A stretch of DNA of 46,118 nt, taken from contig JAYMTF010000200.1 of NCBI GenBank assembly GCA_036897485.1, positions 1 to 46,118 of the forward strand, written 5' to 3'. This DNA is from Pelargonium nanum. Lineage: Eukaryota > Streptophyta > Magnoliopsida > Geraniales > Geraniaceae. Below, piece by piece: positions 1 to 13,989 of the stretch; the first letter of the stretch is position 1; each line of letters starts with the position of its first letter. Under the pieces are notes generated by a model. It was not told the origin of the DNA. It saw nothing but the letters and a program-made list of their open reading frames with translations, and searched no databases. The translations under genes and the position numbers were made by a program.

Positions 1-1700
1 TAAGTTTTGTAAGCCTTTATGGCATATTTTGGATTAATGAGAAGTACTTGCATTCTGCCTTAAAAAAAAAACTATGTTCAATGGTCGGATTAATTAATTA
101 CTTTTTTTTTTCTGAAATGGCAATTGATGAGAGATATGACACATCAATTATCTCATTTATAATTGAGTTGAATCACAATATGCAACGTTGTATATCTTAC
201 GGACCGATGCTCAAACCCATAAATTTATGAGAGTAGGATCGTATCATATGTCGAGCTGTAGTTCGCTTAAACTTAATTTTAGACCATAAAAATATTTATA
301 ATTTTTTATATGTTTTTTTGGTAATGTTTAAGGATAAATATGATTCTAAGTTAAATTTGTTATATAAGTGTTTTTTTAAAATCAATTTGTTATATAAGTT
401 AAACAAAATGTATAATTTGATTTGGATATTGTCAATCCATATCGGAGAATATAAAGAATGTAAGCCATCGGACGCAAATTTAAGTGGTTTTTTTTTATTA
501 GTTGGGCTACGGAACCATGGTAGCTCTTTTCTTTTAACCCAAAATCACACCCATTCTTATATTTTAACCCAAAATCTCACCCAATCCCATATCGTTGAGA
601 GAGAGATTCGAACAGAAGATCTCAAAGAGAATCCAAAGCGATTCATCTGCTTTGCTCAAAAAAAAAAAAATTATAAGCCCCTTTTATTCGTTGTCTTTTT
701 GTAAAACGAATATGTTCGTTAATTTAAGGAGTTGTTAATTTAATGTATATTAATTTATAAAATTTTGACTTGTATATTATAATATGATCTTTTAATAAAA
801 AAATCAACAATTCACCATGATTTTAAATGTCAATTGATCCAACTTTTGCGGTGTACTATAAAATAGTCTTTCTTATATCATCATCATATCACAATTTATC
901 AGAAAAATAGTAAATATGTCAACAATAATTAGTTTTGCACTAGATTTCTCTTAAACAAACAAAAAATAAAGTTTTCTTATAAATAAAAAATAATCATTAA
1001 AATAATGTTATTTTAATGATAAAATGCGTTGATCGTTTGGCTCTCGATCAAGATATGTACTATAATTATCACACCATCAAGTCACAAATGAGAGGATGAC
1101 AAAAAATTGGATCCCTCGATACTATCACACATTGTGTGGAAGTGTCTGACCTCTAAAAACGCGAACGTCATGCAAGGAAGAGTAAGAATCACTAGAGAGG
1201 CACCTTAACGTTATAGGTCCACCAATACCTACAATTTATATTTCATTCTTACACACTTTGTAGCGTCTCGTTCATCCGCTTGAAGTTGATTTTAATGCAC
1301 ACGCATTAGTTTTTACCAATCATGCGTACTCATCAGTTTTAGTATTTTTCCCAAAATAATTTGAGCCTTTGATCCAATTACAACTACATAAACACTTTTT
1401 ATGTGTTAACCAACTTAATTAAGTGCACCTATGTCTTAGGTGCACATTTTATCCGATTATTAGTTACATTAGTACACACATGCATACATTTAAACAAAAT
1501 TATCAATTTAGTTAAGAGTTGTATGCATCAATTCGACTCAAACCTTGTAATTTTAAGAGAAAAACGAGTTGAAACTAACGAGTTATTGGTCAAGTCGGAC
1601 AATTCTTAAAATGAGTACTTATGAGGTGTTAAATTCTTATTGGCTTTATTGAGGTCTCACTCATTTACTCGTTGGCTGACGTTTGTTTTGTCCTCCATAA
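1..1700. other. Gene-free upstream region
   Basis: AT-rich DNA with no exon-like reading frame, no recognisable protein similarity and many homopolymer runs. Two short reading frames near 318-704 and 1403-1609 have no domain, no plant-like codon pattern and no splice context. The only structure I recognise is a decayed SINE on the minus strand at about 480-672, listed separately. The last 100 bases lead into the leader of the coatomer gene. Confidence 0.6.
480..672 (-). mobile_element. Decayed tRNA-derived SINE copy
   Basis: Read on the minus strand, this segment has a pol III B-box-like motif (GTTCGAATC). It is followed by 'GATATGGG' and a GT-rich stretch, and it ends in a 'GAGCTACC...GTAGC' motif. 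The order and wording match the SINE at 27.8 kb (shared TTTGGATTCTCT, GAGATCT, TTCGA, CGATATGGG) and the tail matches the SINE at 38.7 kb. The copy holds an internal tandem duplication of 30 bp (532-561 and 562-591, both starting TTTTAACCC). No clear target-site duplication was found, so the ends are approximate and the insertion is probably old. Confidence 0.42.
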
Positions 1701-2246
1701 AACTCAACTGCAACTCAGAGCTCTTGCCCACGCAGAAGATCTCGTCCCACAGATCAATCGAGGTTAGCTTTTTTCTCCGTTCGCATTCTTGGGATCTAAT
1801 CCGTACTAGCGATGCTTGAGAAAATCAATTGCGTACTGAAATCTCGTTAGGCTAGAATTTGGCTTCATTTTTCTACATTTCTTCTTACCAACCAAACAGA
1901 ATTTCGTTTTGGATCAGTTTTCGGGTCACTCCGTGTGTAACTGGATCAGATCTGAAATGGGTTTGTTTCAAAACTCGATTTTTGTTGCCGAAACTGTGTT
2001 TTCTGGGTCCTGGAATTTGTTTCCGGTTACAAATCCGTCGTTTTAATATATATCAGGCTCAAATTGATCTGTTAGCTGTTAGTGTAAATTGGGTTTGATG
2101 CAATTTGTGTTTTTTGGGAGTGTATGTGTACTTGTTTGATCTAATTCTTGATTTGATCTATTCTGTTTTTTTGTGCTCTAGGTGTATGAAACAACCTGTG
2201 CTGCTGTAGTTCTTAACTGGAGATTGGTAGATTTGAGAAAATCAAA
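1700..2246 (+). promoter_or_regulatory. 5' leader and leader intron of coatomer delta
   Basis: A noncoding first exon appears to end at 1762, before a GT donor at 1763. A pyrimidine-rich acceptor ends at 2181 (TGCTCTAG). The second exon, from 2182, carries a very short upstream ORF (ATG at 2186, stop at 2207-2209, 7 codons) and then the real ATG at 2247. The transcription start is not determinable from sequence; a start around 1690-1710 is inference from where UTR-like composition begins. Confidence 0.55.
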
Positions 2247-5200
2247 ATGGTATGTATTTGTTGCTCTATCTCTTTGGATTTGTTTGATCTTGATTTGAAT
2301 GTATGGTAATGTAGATTGTACCGTTCAATTGCTGCTGCATTGTTAAAGTTATTGAGCTCTAGAGTTATGCTTGATCTGTATGTTACAAGGTTTGTTTGAT
2401 GGTTGACATAGGAATGTGCATTAGGAGAAATTGATAATTCCTTGAAGAAATAATAATAGTATTACTCAAAATGTAAATAGTAATGCTGTCGATTTCAGAT
2501 GTCAAAGCCAGTAGTGGATACTTAAGGATTCAGCCCATAGCGTCTCATACTAGTTCATAGTTATTGTGAAGTTAGCCACCACAATTGTCTTTGTTGTAGA
2601 GTGTTGTAGGTCTATGGGTAAGAGATTGGCAGCTAGCTAAGGTGCACCAGCGGTATGGATTATCTACGTTTTGGAGTTATAGCATGTAATGTTCTTCTGT
2701 ACTCTAAAACTTTATTAGTACCACAAATGGTTGTTAAAATCTCCTATTCTCCCTTCGATTCGGCCGTCTCATGTCGGTTTACCTTCTGAATGAATCTCCC
2801 ATGGATAAGAATCAGGAGAGAATCACCCGATATAGCCGATTTCTGATTCAATTCTTTCCGATTCACATATGATGGGTCACAAGATGTTGGTCATACCAAA
2901 TCATGTCAAATTTGTCTTGAACCATGTTGAGAAAACTACGCAAGTATTAATTTTGACTTACTAAGTTGTTTGCTATAGTTTATTTTTTTATATAATTATA
3001 ATTGATAGGTTTATCATATAACTCTTTCTAAAAGTTTTGTGCGATTGTGCGTGAATCTTTCGATTCAATCCTCGATTCCAATTCATAAAATTCGCATTCG
3101 GATTCTCGATTTGAATGGCAATTTATCAACTACGGTACCATAAATTACTGGTTTACTGTTCACATTGTCCAACTAGATTTTGACTGTTCGACAGTAATGT
3201 ATCTGAATAACTCTATCCATTTAAACATGAAGTGTTAGCAGAAAGTTTAGAGTTTCAATCTTACTGCTTAATTCAAAATTTTCTTAATTTTTTTGTTTGG
3301 TTGTATAATTTAGCTTTCAACATCTATTCTCTTTGCTCTTATTATTTCCTGGTTCTTCTTTTGGTGGTCATCCTGCTTACTGTTAGGTTATGAGTTTCTG
3401 TTTCTTTTTATGGAAACTGCTAGTTAAAAGAAATAATAGGATTTGCTCTTTTCCGTGTGATTTAGGTTGTTCTTGCAATTTCTATCATGACCAAGTCTGG
3501 CAAAGGTGAGTTTTAATGCATCTCTCTTTACTTTACTCATGATTGATCAGGAATAATTCCCTTCAATTTTGTCCTGTTTTATATTCTATTTGATTCTCTT
3601 GGGGATACATCAGTTTTTATTTGAGAAGCAATACTAGGAAATGTGGGCCCTAGATACGGTAATATTATCTGATAAAAGGAAATATCCTCAAGAATCAAAT
3701 ATGGGCTATTAATTTGCCCAGAATATAATATGTATAACACTATAACTTATCAGATGAATTTTAGGTATACTGTAAACACTTTTTTCTCCTCTTCTTTGTA
3801 GTTCTTGTCTCCAGACAGTTTATGGACATGACTCGTATAAGAATTGAGGGTCTTCTTGCTGCTTTCCCCAAGTTGGTTGGCACCGGAAAACAGCATACTT
3901 ATGTGGAGACTGAAAATGTGCGCTATGTATATCAGCCCATTGAGCTTCTGTATTTGTTGCTTGTTACAAATAAACAAAGCAACATTCTTGAAGATTTGGA
4001 CACTCTGAGAACGCTTTCCAAGCTTGTATCCTTCAGCTGATCAATGATTATCTTATATTCTTTAGTAGAGTTTACACGATTTCAGTCTGCATATCTGTTA
4101 TTTTAGTAGCATGATTGTTTTCTTGCTGTAATTGATATAAAATTGTAACAAAATTTTCTTGCTCTATGCGTGTGTCATATGCCCATTTCTGCTCTCGTTA
4201 TAAATATAAATGATCTGAAGGCTTGTTGGTACATGCAGCATACTCCTTTTTCCTATTTCCATTTACTTAAAACAAGTTGGCCTTAAGTGGTTCTAGGTAC
4301 CTGAATATTCTTATTCTCTGGATGAAGAAGGTATTTGCAAGACCGCCTTTGATCTGATTTTTGCATTTGACGAAGTCATTTCTTTGGGGCACAAGGAAAA
4401 TGTGACTGTTGCCCAAGTTAAGCAGTACTGTGAAATGGAAAGTCATGAAGAAAAATTGCATAAGCTGGTCATGCAGAGCAAAATCAATGACACTAAGGAT
4501 ATTATGAAGCGGAAAGCCAATGAGATAGATAAAAGCAAGGTAATTGTCGACATCATGAAAATTATTTTATCACTTTTTGTGGGTGAGTTGCTCAAGTCTT
4601 TGTATTGTGTCTAATTCCATGGAGAATATATTTACTCATTTCTGCAGATTGAGAAGAACAGAGGTGATAAAGGTGGGTTTATGTCAATGGGATCTATGGG
4701 TCCCGGAAGACTAGAGAATAGCTTCAGTGATATGGGCTTATCTGGCGGTGGCGGTGGCGGTTTTGGAAGTGGCTCTGGGTTTGGTGGTTTAACTACTGAT
4801 ATTGATTCATACTCCAGTAAACCAAAAGGTTAGTGATCTTCTATATGGATGAAGTCTAATAATGTAATTATGAATATGATGTGTTGAAGCTATTTTAGTT
4901 ATAATACCGCCTTCCTGGTGTCATCATTGCAAGACATATGTTTGAAATGGTGTATCTTTACCATGATTCCTCCTGTTCATAAAGATGTATCCATAGATGA
5001 TGCCTGAATTCATATCTAAGTGTGCGCTAGCATGTCCTTAAATACATACTTGCACTTATATTCATTTGTAGAAATAATGTGGATAAGGGGTAGGCATGAT
5101 TCTATAAGGTTGCTCACATATTCTGCATAAACCTATAAACAAGCCGAGCTAAGTCCATCCTGTTACAGTAGAGCATTAAGCCAGTGACTGTTATATTTGT

Positions 5201-8087
5201 ACTTGCATTATTTGGTTTGTGATTATAGTCCACACTGCAGATCCGTATCACCTGAACTTCTGCCAGATACAATCATATTCCATGTCTTGCAGCATGGTTG
5301 TGTAGGTGGCTGATTTTAGGTTGGAGAGAATGTTTCTGAATATTTTTTTTTTTTGGCATTATTAGGTCGTCCAGCTGCATCTGCAACCGCTCCACCAAAA
5401 GGTCTTGGTATGCAGCTTGGCAAATCCCAGAAGGCAAATCAGTTCTTGGAATCCTTGAAAGCAGAAGGTGAAGTGATTCTGGAGGATGTACAACCAAAAG
5501 CAGGTCAGTCAAAATCTGCTGCTCCACCACTGACAGATCCTGTCACTTTGACTGTTGAGGAGAAACTCAATGTAGCTCTTAAGCGAGATGGTGGACTCAG
5601 TAACTTTGATGTCCAAGGGACCTTGTCGCTTCAAATTCTTAACCAAGAAGATGGACTCATCCAAGTTCAGGTAGTTCCTCTCTACTTGTGCATACACATA
5701 GGTCTACAGTCGTGTGACTTATTTGGTATTTGTCTGTAGAATGTTGTTCTTTTCAGTATATTCGACTTAGGCTCTTGCAACATCTATATACCAAAAATAA
5801 AGCTCTAAAGTTCCATCTGCTTGCTGGAATTTGAAGAGATGCAACATATTTTACACATTCATTAAAATTGTTTTTTTCCCACTTAATTTTTAGGGCAGTG
5901 GAAAACACATTTTACACTATGAGCTTTATAATTGCTTACACAAAAGCTTTAAACTGTTTTATAGCTCATTTCAAGCCTTCTTAGTGCGTATTGGTTTGAG
6001 TATATATACCATTGGTATAAAAACTTGTGCAATATTTGGTTCTAGTTGCATGACTATCAAGCACACCCTTCTTAGAGCAACTTATCTTTTAGATGATTGT
6101 TATTTTAATGCTTGCATTCAGTTGCCAAAGTCTTGTAACCATAAGTATTTGTGGCTTCAGTTTCTAGACTATCATTGCCAAGTCTACCACACTTTGACCA
6201 TTCATTTATGTTATCTTGTACTTTGGTTTCAGGTCGAAACAGGTGGGAACCCAGGCGTCCTTTTTAAGACCCACCCTAACATGAACAAGGAATTGTTTGC
6301 TAATGGAAACATTCTCGGCCTCAAGGACCCTAACAGGCCGTTTCCCACTGGTCAAGCTGGTGAAGCTGGTGTTGGTCTGTTGAAGTGGAGAATGCAAACT
6401 ACTGACGAGTCAATGGTGCCATTGTCAAGTGGGTGCAGATTTCATGTAGCATATCTTTATAGTTTATTGTACGTGTTATTAGATTTGGCCACTTATATTG
6501 ATGAATACATGTGTTACAGTCAACTGCTGGCCCTCTGTTTCTGGAAATGAAACTTATGTTAGCATTGAATATGAAGCTTCATCAATGTTTGAACTTCGAA
6601 ATGTCGCGATATCAGTACCTCTCCCTGCTCTTCGAGAAGCTCCAACTGTTAGGCAGATTGATGGGGAATGGAGGTGAGATGTTTAAACTCAAGTTTCTTC
6701 TCTATTAATTTATACTAATATGGGTATCTGATATATATGCCCTTGCTTTTGCCTTTGGTTATAAATTTGACTTCTTGCTCTCATTTGTCTTGGTATATTT
6801 CATTTGTCTTTTGCCATTTTGAATATATACAGCATTCATTAGTAACAGAGAAACAATTGCTTTTCATATTCTGAAGCCTAAACATATCAGCAAGCAGTGA
6901 TTGTGGTCCTCAATATACTTACGTTTCCTTTTGCGTATCTATGTTATCTCTTACAGGTATGACCCCAGAAATTCTGTCTTGGAGTGGTCAATAGTCCTCA
7001 TAGATGACTCAAACCGAAGGTACTATGGCTTATCCACTTCTTCCTAATTTTGTGTTTAACACTCTGGATAATGCTCATAGGCTCTATCGTTCCCTTGCAG
7101 TGGATCATTGGAATTCGTTGTTCCTCCAGTTGACTCATCTGTTTTCTTTCCCATTTCTGTGCGGTTTTCTGCCACCAGTACCTTCAGTGAGCTAAAGGTT
7201 TGTTTTCCCTATTCTTTTGTTAAGAGTAGAGCTGGCAATTTGTGCGTGCGTGTTGAAGGCCGATTGTGTGTTGTACGACCCAACACAAACAAGACACGTT
7301 TAATAATCATGTTGAACTGTTGAACACAAACACATAACGTTTATGAACACAAAACATGAACATGACACGTCGACGGTATTGACATGAATATAACTCGACA
7401 CATTTTGCACGATAGAACCAACACATTTGGCACGACATAACCCAACACGTTTGGCACGTTATTAGGATTGATTTACAAATATACCTTAAGTGTGCGTGTT
7501 GGGTGTGTCGTCTGTGTCGCAACACTACTCGTTAATCGTGCATGCGTGTTTTGGAGGCCCAACACGACACGATTACAAAATGTGAGCCCAAACACGCTAA
7601 TTTCGTGTCGTGTTACGAAATTGCCAGCTCTAGCTAAGAGCATGTATCTAAGAGTATGCTATCTTCTGAGTGGCCGGATAATACGCTACCATCACGTGGT
7701 GATTTGACACCGACATCAAGAGACTAGTACAATTTAGGAGTAGAACTCTTCCCTCAATATGATATCTTACATTTTGTTTTGAGTATTCTGAAAACTGAAA
7801 TGAATATGCAGCATGAGAACTTGTGCATGATAATTCATATGCTCCATCTGTCGTTTATGAACATCTCGTGAACTAGCAAACCATTCTACACGATGTATCC
7901 TCGAAGTGTCCAAATAAAACATCTCTACTGCCTTCGTATTTCACTCTCCCGTTGATGTGCTCGAGATTGACTGTATGTTTTTGTGAATTTCTCGCAGGTT
8001 GTCAACGTCTTGCCACTGCAAGGTGGAGCACCTCCAAAGTTCGCACAGAGAACGAGTCTGATAACTGAGAATTACCAAGTGGCGTGA
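2247..8087 (+). CDS. Coatomer subunit delta (delta-COP)
   Basis: Delta-COP is the medium-chain subunit of the COPI vesicle coat (archain/Ret2 family), which drives Golgi-to-ER and intra-Golgi retrograde transport from the cytosolic face. Exons: 2247-2249, 3466-3505, 3802-4025, 4297-4539, 4648-4828, 5366-5670, 6233-6428, 6520-6673, 6957-7019, 7101-7197 and 7998-8087. These total 1596 nt and encode 531 residues, close to the plant family length (~527). Every junction keeps frame and uses GT-AG. Residues ~1-140 form the longin-like N-terminal domain ([29 protein letters not shown]). A helical linker follows ([19 protein letters not shown]), then a Gly-rich hinge (~202-216). Residues ~291-531 form the mu-homology domain ([29 protein letters not shown]). 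The first coding exon holds only the ATG. A hAT-type MITE sits in the last intron. Identification is secure; the gene looks intact. Confidence 0.97.
2735..3135. repeat. Possible degenerate repeat in coatomer intron 1
   Basis: Within the 1.2 kb intron after the ATG, a stretch rich in GATTC/GAATC motifs (for example TTCGATTCAATCCTCGATTCC near 3060) is flanked by loosely inverted ends, with GGTTGTTAAA on the left and TTTATCAACTACGG on the right. This looks like an old non-autonomous element, but I could not find a clean terminal repeat or target duplication. Confidence 0.25.
7219..7640 (+). mobile_element. hAT-type MITE, near-intact (copy 1)
   Basis: The element proper is 7227-7632 (406 bp). 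Its 15-bp terminal inverted repeats are perfect, TAGAGCTGGCAATTT at the left end and the exact reverse complement at the right end. It is flanked by 8-bp direct repeats GTTAAGAG (7219-7226) and GCTAAGAG (7633-7640), with one mismatch. TAGAG-type ends with an 8-bp target duplication are the known signature of the hAT superfamily. The interior has no coding capacity and is dense in CGTGT/ACACG words. It lies in the last intron of the coatomer gene (7198-7997), so it is tolerated or spliced out. Confidence 0.88.
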
Positions 8088-8289
8088 GTTTGTGCGACTG
8101 AGAATTGTAGTATACGAATCACATGTAGTTAGTGCATACTTTGAGATTCTGGAATTTTTGCTACTATGAAGAACATACTCTTTTACTTTTTCTCATTGAT
8201 GCTGTGATCAAATTGTGGCGCCGAGCTGAGATTATCCCAATTGTTATGTTATAAAAAAGAAATTATTTTGTAGTTTATGCAACATTCTT

Positions 8290-9940
8290 CTTGGGATGTA
8301 TGGAAATGTATGCAAAGAAATCTTTCATTTATTTTTTTACTCTTAAAGTTGCTATTTCTTGTTGAATCAAAAATTTGTTCGATTTTGGTTCGGTTCGAGC
8401 CAAATCAACACATGGAACAACAAATCCGATATGGTTCACAGTCCATATAACCATATCCAAGATCCCAATTGGATTCTCACTTTCGAATACATCTAAGTCT
8501 TCTTGATTACAATTGAGAGAAAGAAAATTATTCAAATATGAACTGAAACGAACCGAAATTCTACAGTTACAAACATCGAAATTTACTGATAATTTTTGCA
8601 TATCAAAAATAAAATATTACATCTCACAACTAACAATTCATATGAATCCCTCGAGAGTACACTTATATGGACCACAACATTTATATAATCAAAACTTTTT
8701 CTTTAAAAAACAGCAAATGGAGCACATGGGAATTAGCAGAAATTGTTGGTCCAAGTAGTCCTTAAATGATCAAACTTTCCAACACTATTTTATTAAATAA
8801 CCAATCAATCCAGATATGAAACACACACATGTATTTGTCATTACAAAAGATTGAATTCAAAAGTGGAGGATGATTGTGATTTGTGTGTGGGCCATTGCCA
8901 ACTCCCCATCCACCAATCTTTCCAATTTTCCAAGTCATGGTCGGCTACGCATAGCCTTCCCAACCAAATTGCCCACCCACTCTACTTGATCCACTCCATA
9001 ATTACACATGATAATTAAGATTTAAATCTTCGTCACTTGAAACTCAATTTAAAAATTTACGAATTTTAGTCTCATAAAATAGAGCTTATATTAGATTGAG
9101 TGTTTATGGTAGAACTGCACATTGGGTCTTAGTTAAAACTGTATAAACCCGCACATTTGACATATAAAATTGGAACTCATTCCACTCTCACTTTGAGCCG
9201 GATCCAACGTTTTCAACCTAAGCTTAGAAATTTAGTCTCAAATTCGATCCGAAACTTAAATTGTTGTATGTACATTCAATAATAAACTGCATGTTGGGTC
9301 GCAGTTAAAACTACATAAATTCGGAACTCGTCCCACCCTCACTTTGAATCGGATCCAACGTTTTTAACCCAAAGAGATGACTCAATGGTTAAGACACGTT
9401 TTCGCTAGAAATTCAATTGTCATTGAATCGAGTAGAATGAAATTTAGGTTAAATGACATAATTACTCCTGTTATGAACTGAACTTATTATGAGAAACATA
9501 TGATCATACAATCATCAATTTTCAAATAAATTCATAATACGATAGTAATTAAATATAATAAATTTTCATAAAAAAAATATTTGATGTTTTTGTATTTATC
9601 ACAGCTAAATTGTTAAATTAAAACGGACAAAATCTTTATTATTTCTCTTACATGAAAATTCATTTACTTATTTTTGAATTTTGACGGATTTTGATTGGAT
9701 GGAATTGACATACGTCAATTTTCTTGGCAACATTGATTACATTTAAAAAAGACCCTACATGCTCTGTTTGGACGGCTTTTAGCTTCTTCCCTGCGAGTGT
9801 TTTTGCGGTTTGGTTCGCTACCCTCTCAAAGATTCCGTATAAAGTTTACTTCTTTTTTCTCGGCAACCAAACAGACGTCAGGAAACTCCATTTGGGTCTC
9901 ATTTCATTTGCATTTACTGCTCATTTAGCTTCTCCATCTC
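8290..9940. other. Intergenic region, coatomer 3' end to actin promoter
   Basis: No gene is visible. 8355-8580 contains degenerate TTCGGTTCGG/GAACCGAA words typical of old non-autonomous plant elements but without clear ends. 9112-9372 is a local duplication (listed separately). A SINE A-box-like phrase (GACTCAATGGTTAAGACAC) occurs at about 9378 without a convincing B box. The last ~200 bases form the actin promoter. Confidence 0.5.
9112..9372 (+). repeat. Diverged direct duplication (~100 bp units)
   Basis: Two related segments lie in direct orientation, about 9112-9225 and 9283-9372. Both contain CTGCA, TTGGGTC, AGTTAAAACT, a CACTCTCACTTTGA-like phrase and CGGATCCAACGTTTT. Unit 1 has an extra stretch around the ACATTTGACATATAAA segment. 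They are most likely an old tandem duplication of intergenic DNA. Confidence 0.6.
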
Positions 9941-9943
9941 CTG

Positions 9944-9950
9944 TATAAAA
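9944..9950 (+). promoter_or_regulatory. TATA box of the actin gene
   Basis: TATAAAA followed by GCCCC lies about 30 bases upstream of the likely start of the leader exon (around 9975-9985). This is the expected spacing for a plant pol II promoter, and plant actin genes normally carry a TATA box and a leader exon. Confidence 0.7.
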
Positions 9951-9977
9951 GCCCCTCTGCCGCCTTTAATTCCTTCA

Positions 9978-12008
9978 CATTTTCCAGTTTTTTCGCTGTG
10001 AAAACATCATTTGTTCTCACTCTGCTGTTGTTCGAACCCAGTTCAGCTTCAGGTACATTTCATTGTTTTTGTATTTGGTTTTTGAATTGATTCATTGTTT
10101 TGCTTCTGGGTGGGTGTTTTGATCTGTATTCCTTGTTTGTTTTGATTTGGATCTACGTCTCTTAGCACACTGTTTTATGAGTATATTTAATTATGATTCT
10201 TGTTGGGTTTGAATCTGTGAACCAGTGTTTTTGGTTGCTGAAATATTTTGGGCTTGATGATTTGGTGTGTTATGGAGGTTGGAGTTAGTTTCTATGTTAT
10301 AAAGATCATAGCTTTTTGATCACTCTCATTGGGTTATGCATTTCCAGTTTGAGCAGATTTGTAAGCAGTTGAGTGGGATTGATTGCCTCAGAAGAAAAAT
10401 GAATTTGTTTTGTTTTAAAACATCCTTAGATATATGATCACATCATTGAGATCATCTTCTTTTTGTAGGCTTATCGGTTTATTGTTAGGGTAGTGTTATG
10501 TATTGCATGATGGTTTTGATTCTAAAAGATGGATTGATTGAATGATAAGGGTCGCCGCGTACCCCTCCTTGATTTTGCATTGCTTTATCCGTCCTTATCA
10601 TGAAATTGGTTTTTGGCCTTTTCTTCTTCTTTTTTTTGATTGGATTTCTATTCCCATTTTGCTCTTATTGGAGAAAGTTAATACAAATGAAAACGAAATG
10701 GTAGTTTTAAATATTATGAAGCATGCAAGTTTGGTTTGCTACTTGATTAATAACAACAAATAATGATAGTGACAGACTTTGTAATCAGGTGATTAGCTTA
10801 TCAAATTATTCACTTGTCATCCATTTTCTATTGTCTTGCGTGTTGCATGAAACTGTTTGTTGCATATCGGCTAGGAATTGACCATTGCATATGTAGTTTT
10901 GAGAAAGAAGATTACAAATCACAATGTTGGAGTTTGGGATGTGTTTTTGATGTTTTCAACTCATCTAGAATGTGATGTATAAGTAAATGATTTGAGTACT
11001 TGATCTTAAAGTGAACCACTCAATCTGGGCTAGGGTTTGGTTCCTAAATTCTTCATCTATGAAAATGATGAGATCTCAACTGTCTACAAGTCAGTAGTGA
11101 TGTTCATCTCATGCCTTAGGCACGTTTGGATGGATAAGTTCTCGTCTTCATTTCAGGGTTGAAGATAGAATCAAAATCCTTTCATTAATTATTTTCAACA
11201 TAAGAACATTGTAATGACAAACACGTGCAACAACAACAATTTTTTTGTTTCCTTAACTGCAATCGGAAACAAAATGGATTAAGAAATAGGGATCCCCTAA
11301 ACTAAAATCTTCTAATTAAGTTTATTGTGAAAACTAATGAGCTGTAGTATTCTCCATTTTTCATGCTTAAGTTTTGCTGCATATGGTTCGCCTTTGGTGT
11401 GCTTTGCGAAGTACTTTTTGCTGAAAAAAAGAATAAAACTCTAGGCATGATTCATTAATTATGCTTTGCGAAGTACTTTTTGCTGATGGCTTTGGGTTGA
11501 TGAACAATATATGTAAAGGTGTTTGAACAATTTTTGGAGTCCATATTAGAGTTGGTGAAAGTGGAAGCAAGACCAACCAACCTGTTGATGAAATTTGTTT
11601 TAGCTGTTGATCAAGTCACAAAAAGACAAGGCTGCTTTAATTTCTATAATTGTAAAATTGCATTTTCTTGAATGAGAATTCAATTGGAACCTGAGATCTG
11701 CTTGTGATTTGATAATATGATGCCAGTTTCCTTTCCATATTTACCAGTTGTTTTGTTTGTAGTTTGTTTAATGCACAACATTTTTGGCGTGACACCATGT
11801 GTGTGTGTGTGTCAGGAATTAGTTTTGTTATCCAGACGGTTTACAATAAAAATCTATCGGTACATGTTTGTCAAATCAAAATATTTCCTGGTTTGGAGTG
11901 AAATTTACCAAATTATTGTTTATCTATCTATCTATCTATCTATCTATTTTATATTAAGAATTTACGCTTTTGACTTCATACAGTTTTTCTTTTCAAGTTC
12001 TATAAAAG
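9978..12008 (+). other. Actin 5' leader exon and ~1.9 kb leader intron
   Basis: The noncoding exon ends at 10052 before a GTACAT donor. The intron runs to a CAG at 11981-11983, or to the AAG at 11995-11997, just before the ATG. A large leader intron directly upstream of the ATG is characteristic of plant actin genes and is known in several of them to raise expression. It contains a (TG)n run at about 11799-11814, a (TATC)n microsatellite at about 11921-11948, and an imperfect repeat of TTTGCGAAGTACTTTTTGCTG (~11402 and ~11464). Open frames inside it are intronic noise. Confidence 0.72.
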
Positions 12009-13714
<1,706 letters not shown>

Positions 13715-13989
13715 GGGGATATTATCTCGGATCAACATCAGCATTGGGCGGGTTCTGTAAGCTTGAAATATGTTTGTGTTTTTATTTTATTGTTAGGTCT
13801 TAGAAGCCAAACTTATAATTGGCATTGTTATGAAACTTATAGATGGTAGGGTTTCTTGAATCTTGACCATATCATATGGTCCATATGGATATTTGTTTTC
13901 TAGGAGAGAATGGTGAGATTTAATTCTTTATTTAGCTCCTCTTAATGTTTTTGTATTGCTTTATATAACTTGTTGTGAGTAAATTTTAT

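Noticed and set aside
318-704. 128-codon open frame near the window start
   Set aside because: It overlaps a decayed SINE and homopolymer runs and has no domain or splice context.
5984-6550. 188-codon open frame
   Set aside because: It reads through an intron into coatomer exon 8; the real exon starts at 6233, after a TTTCAG acceptor.
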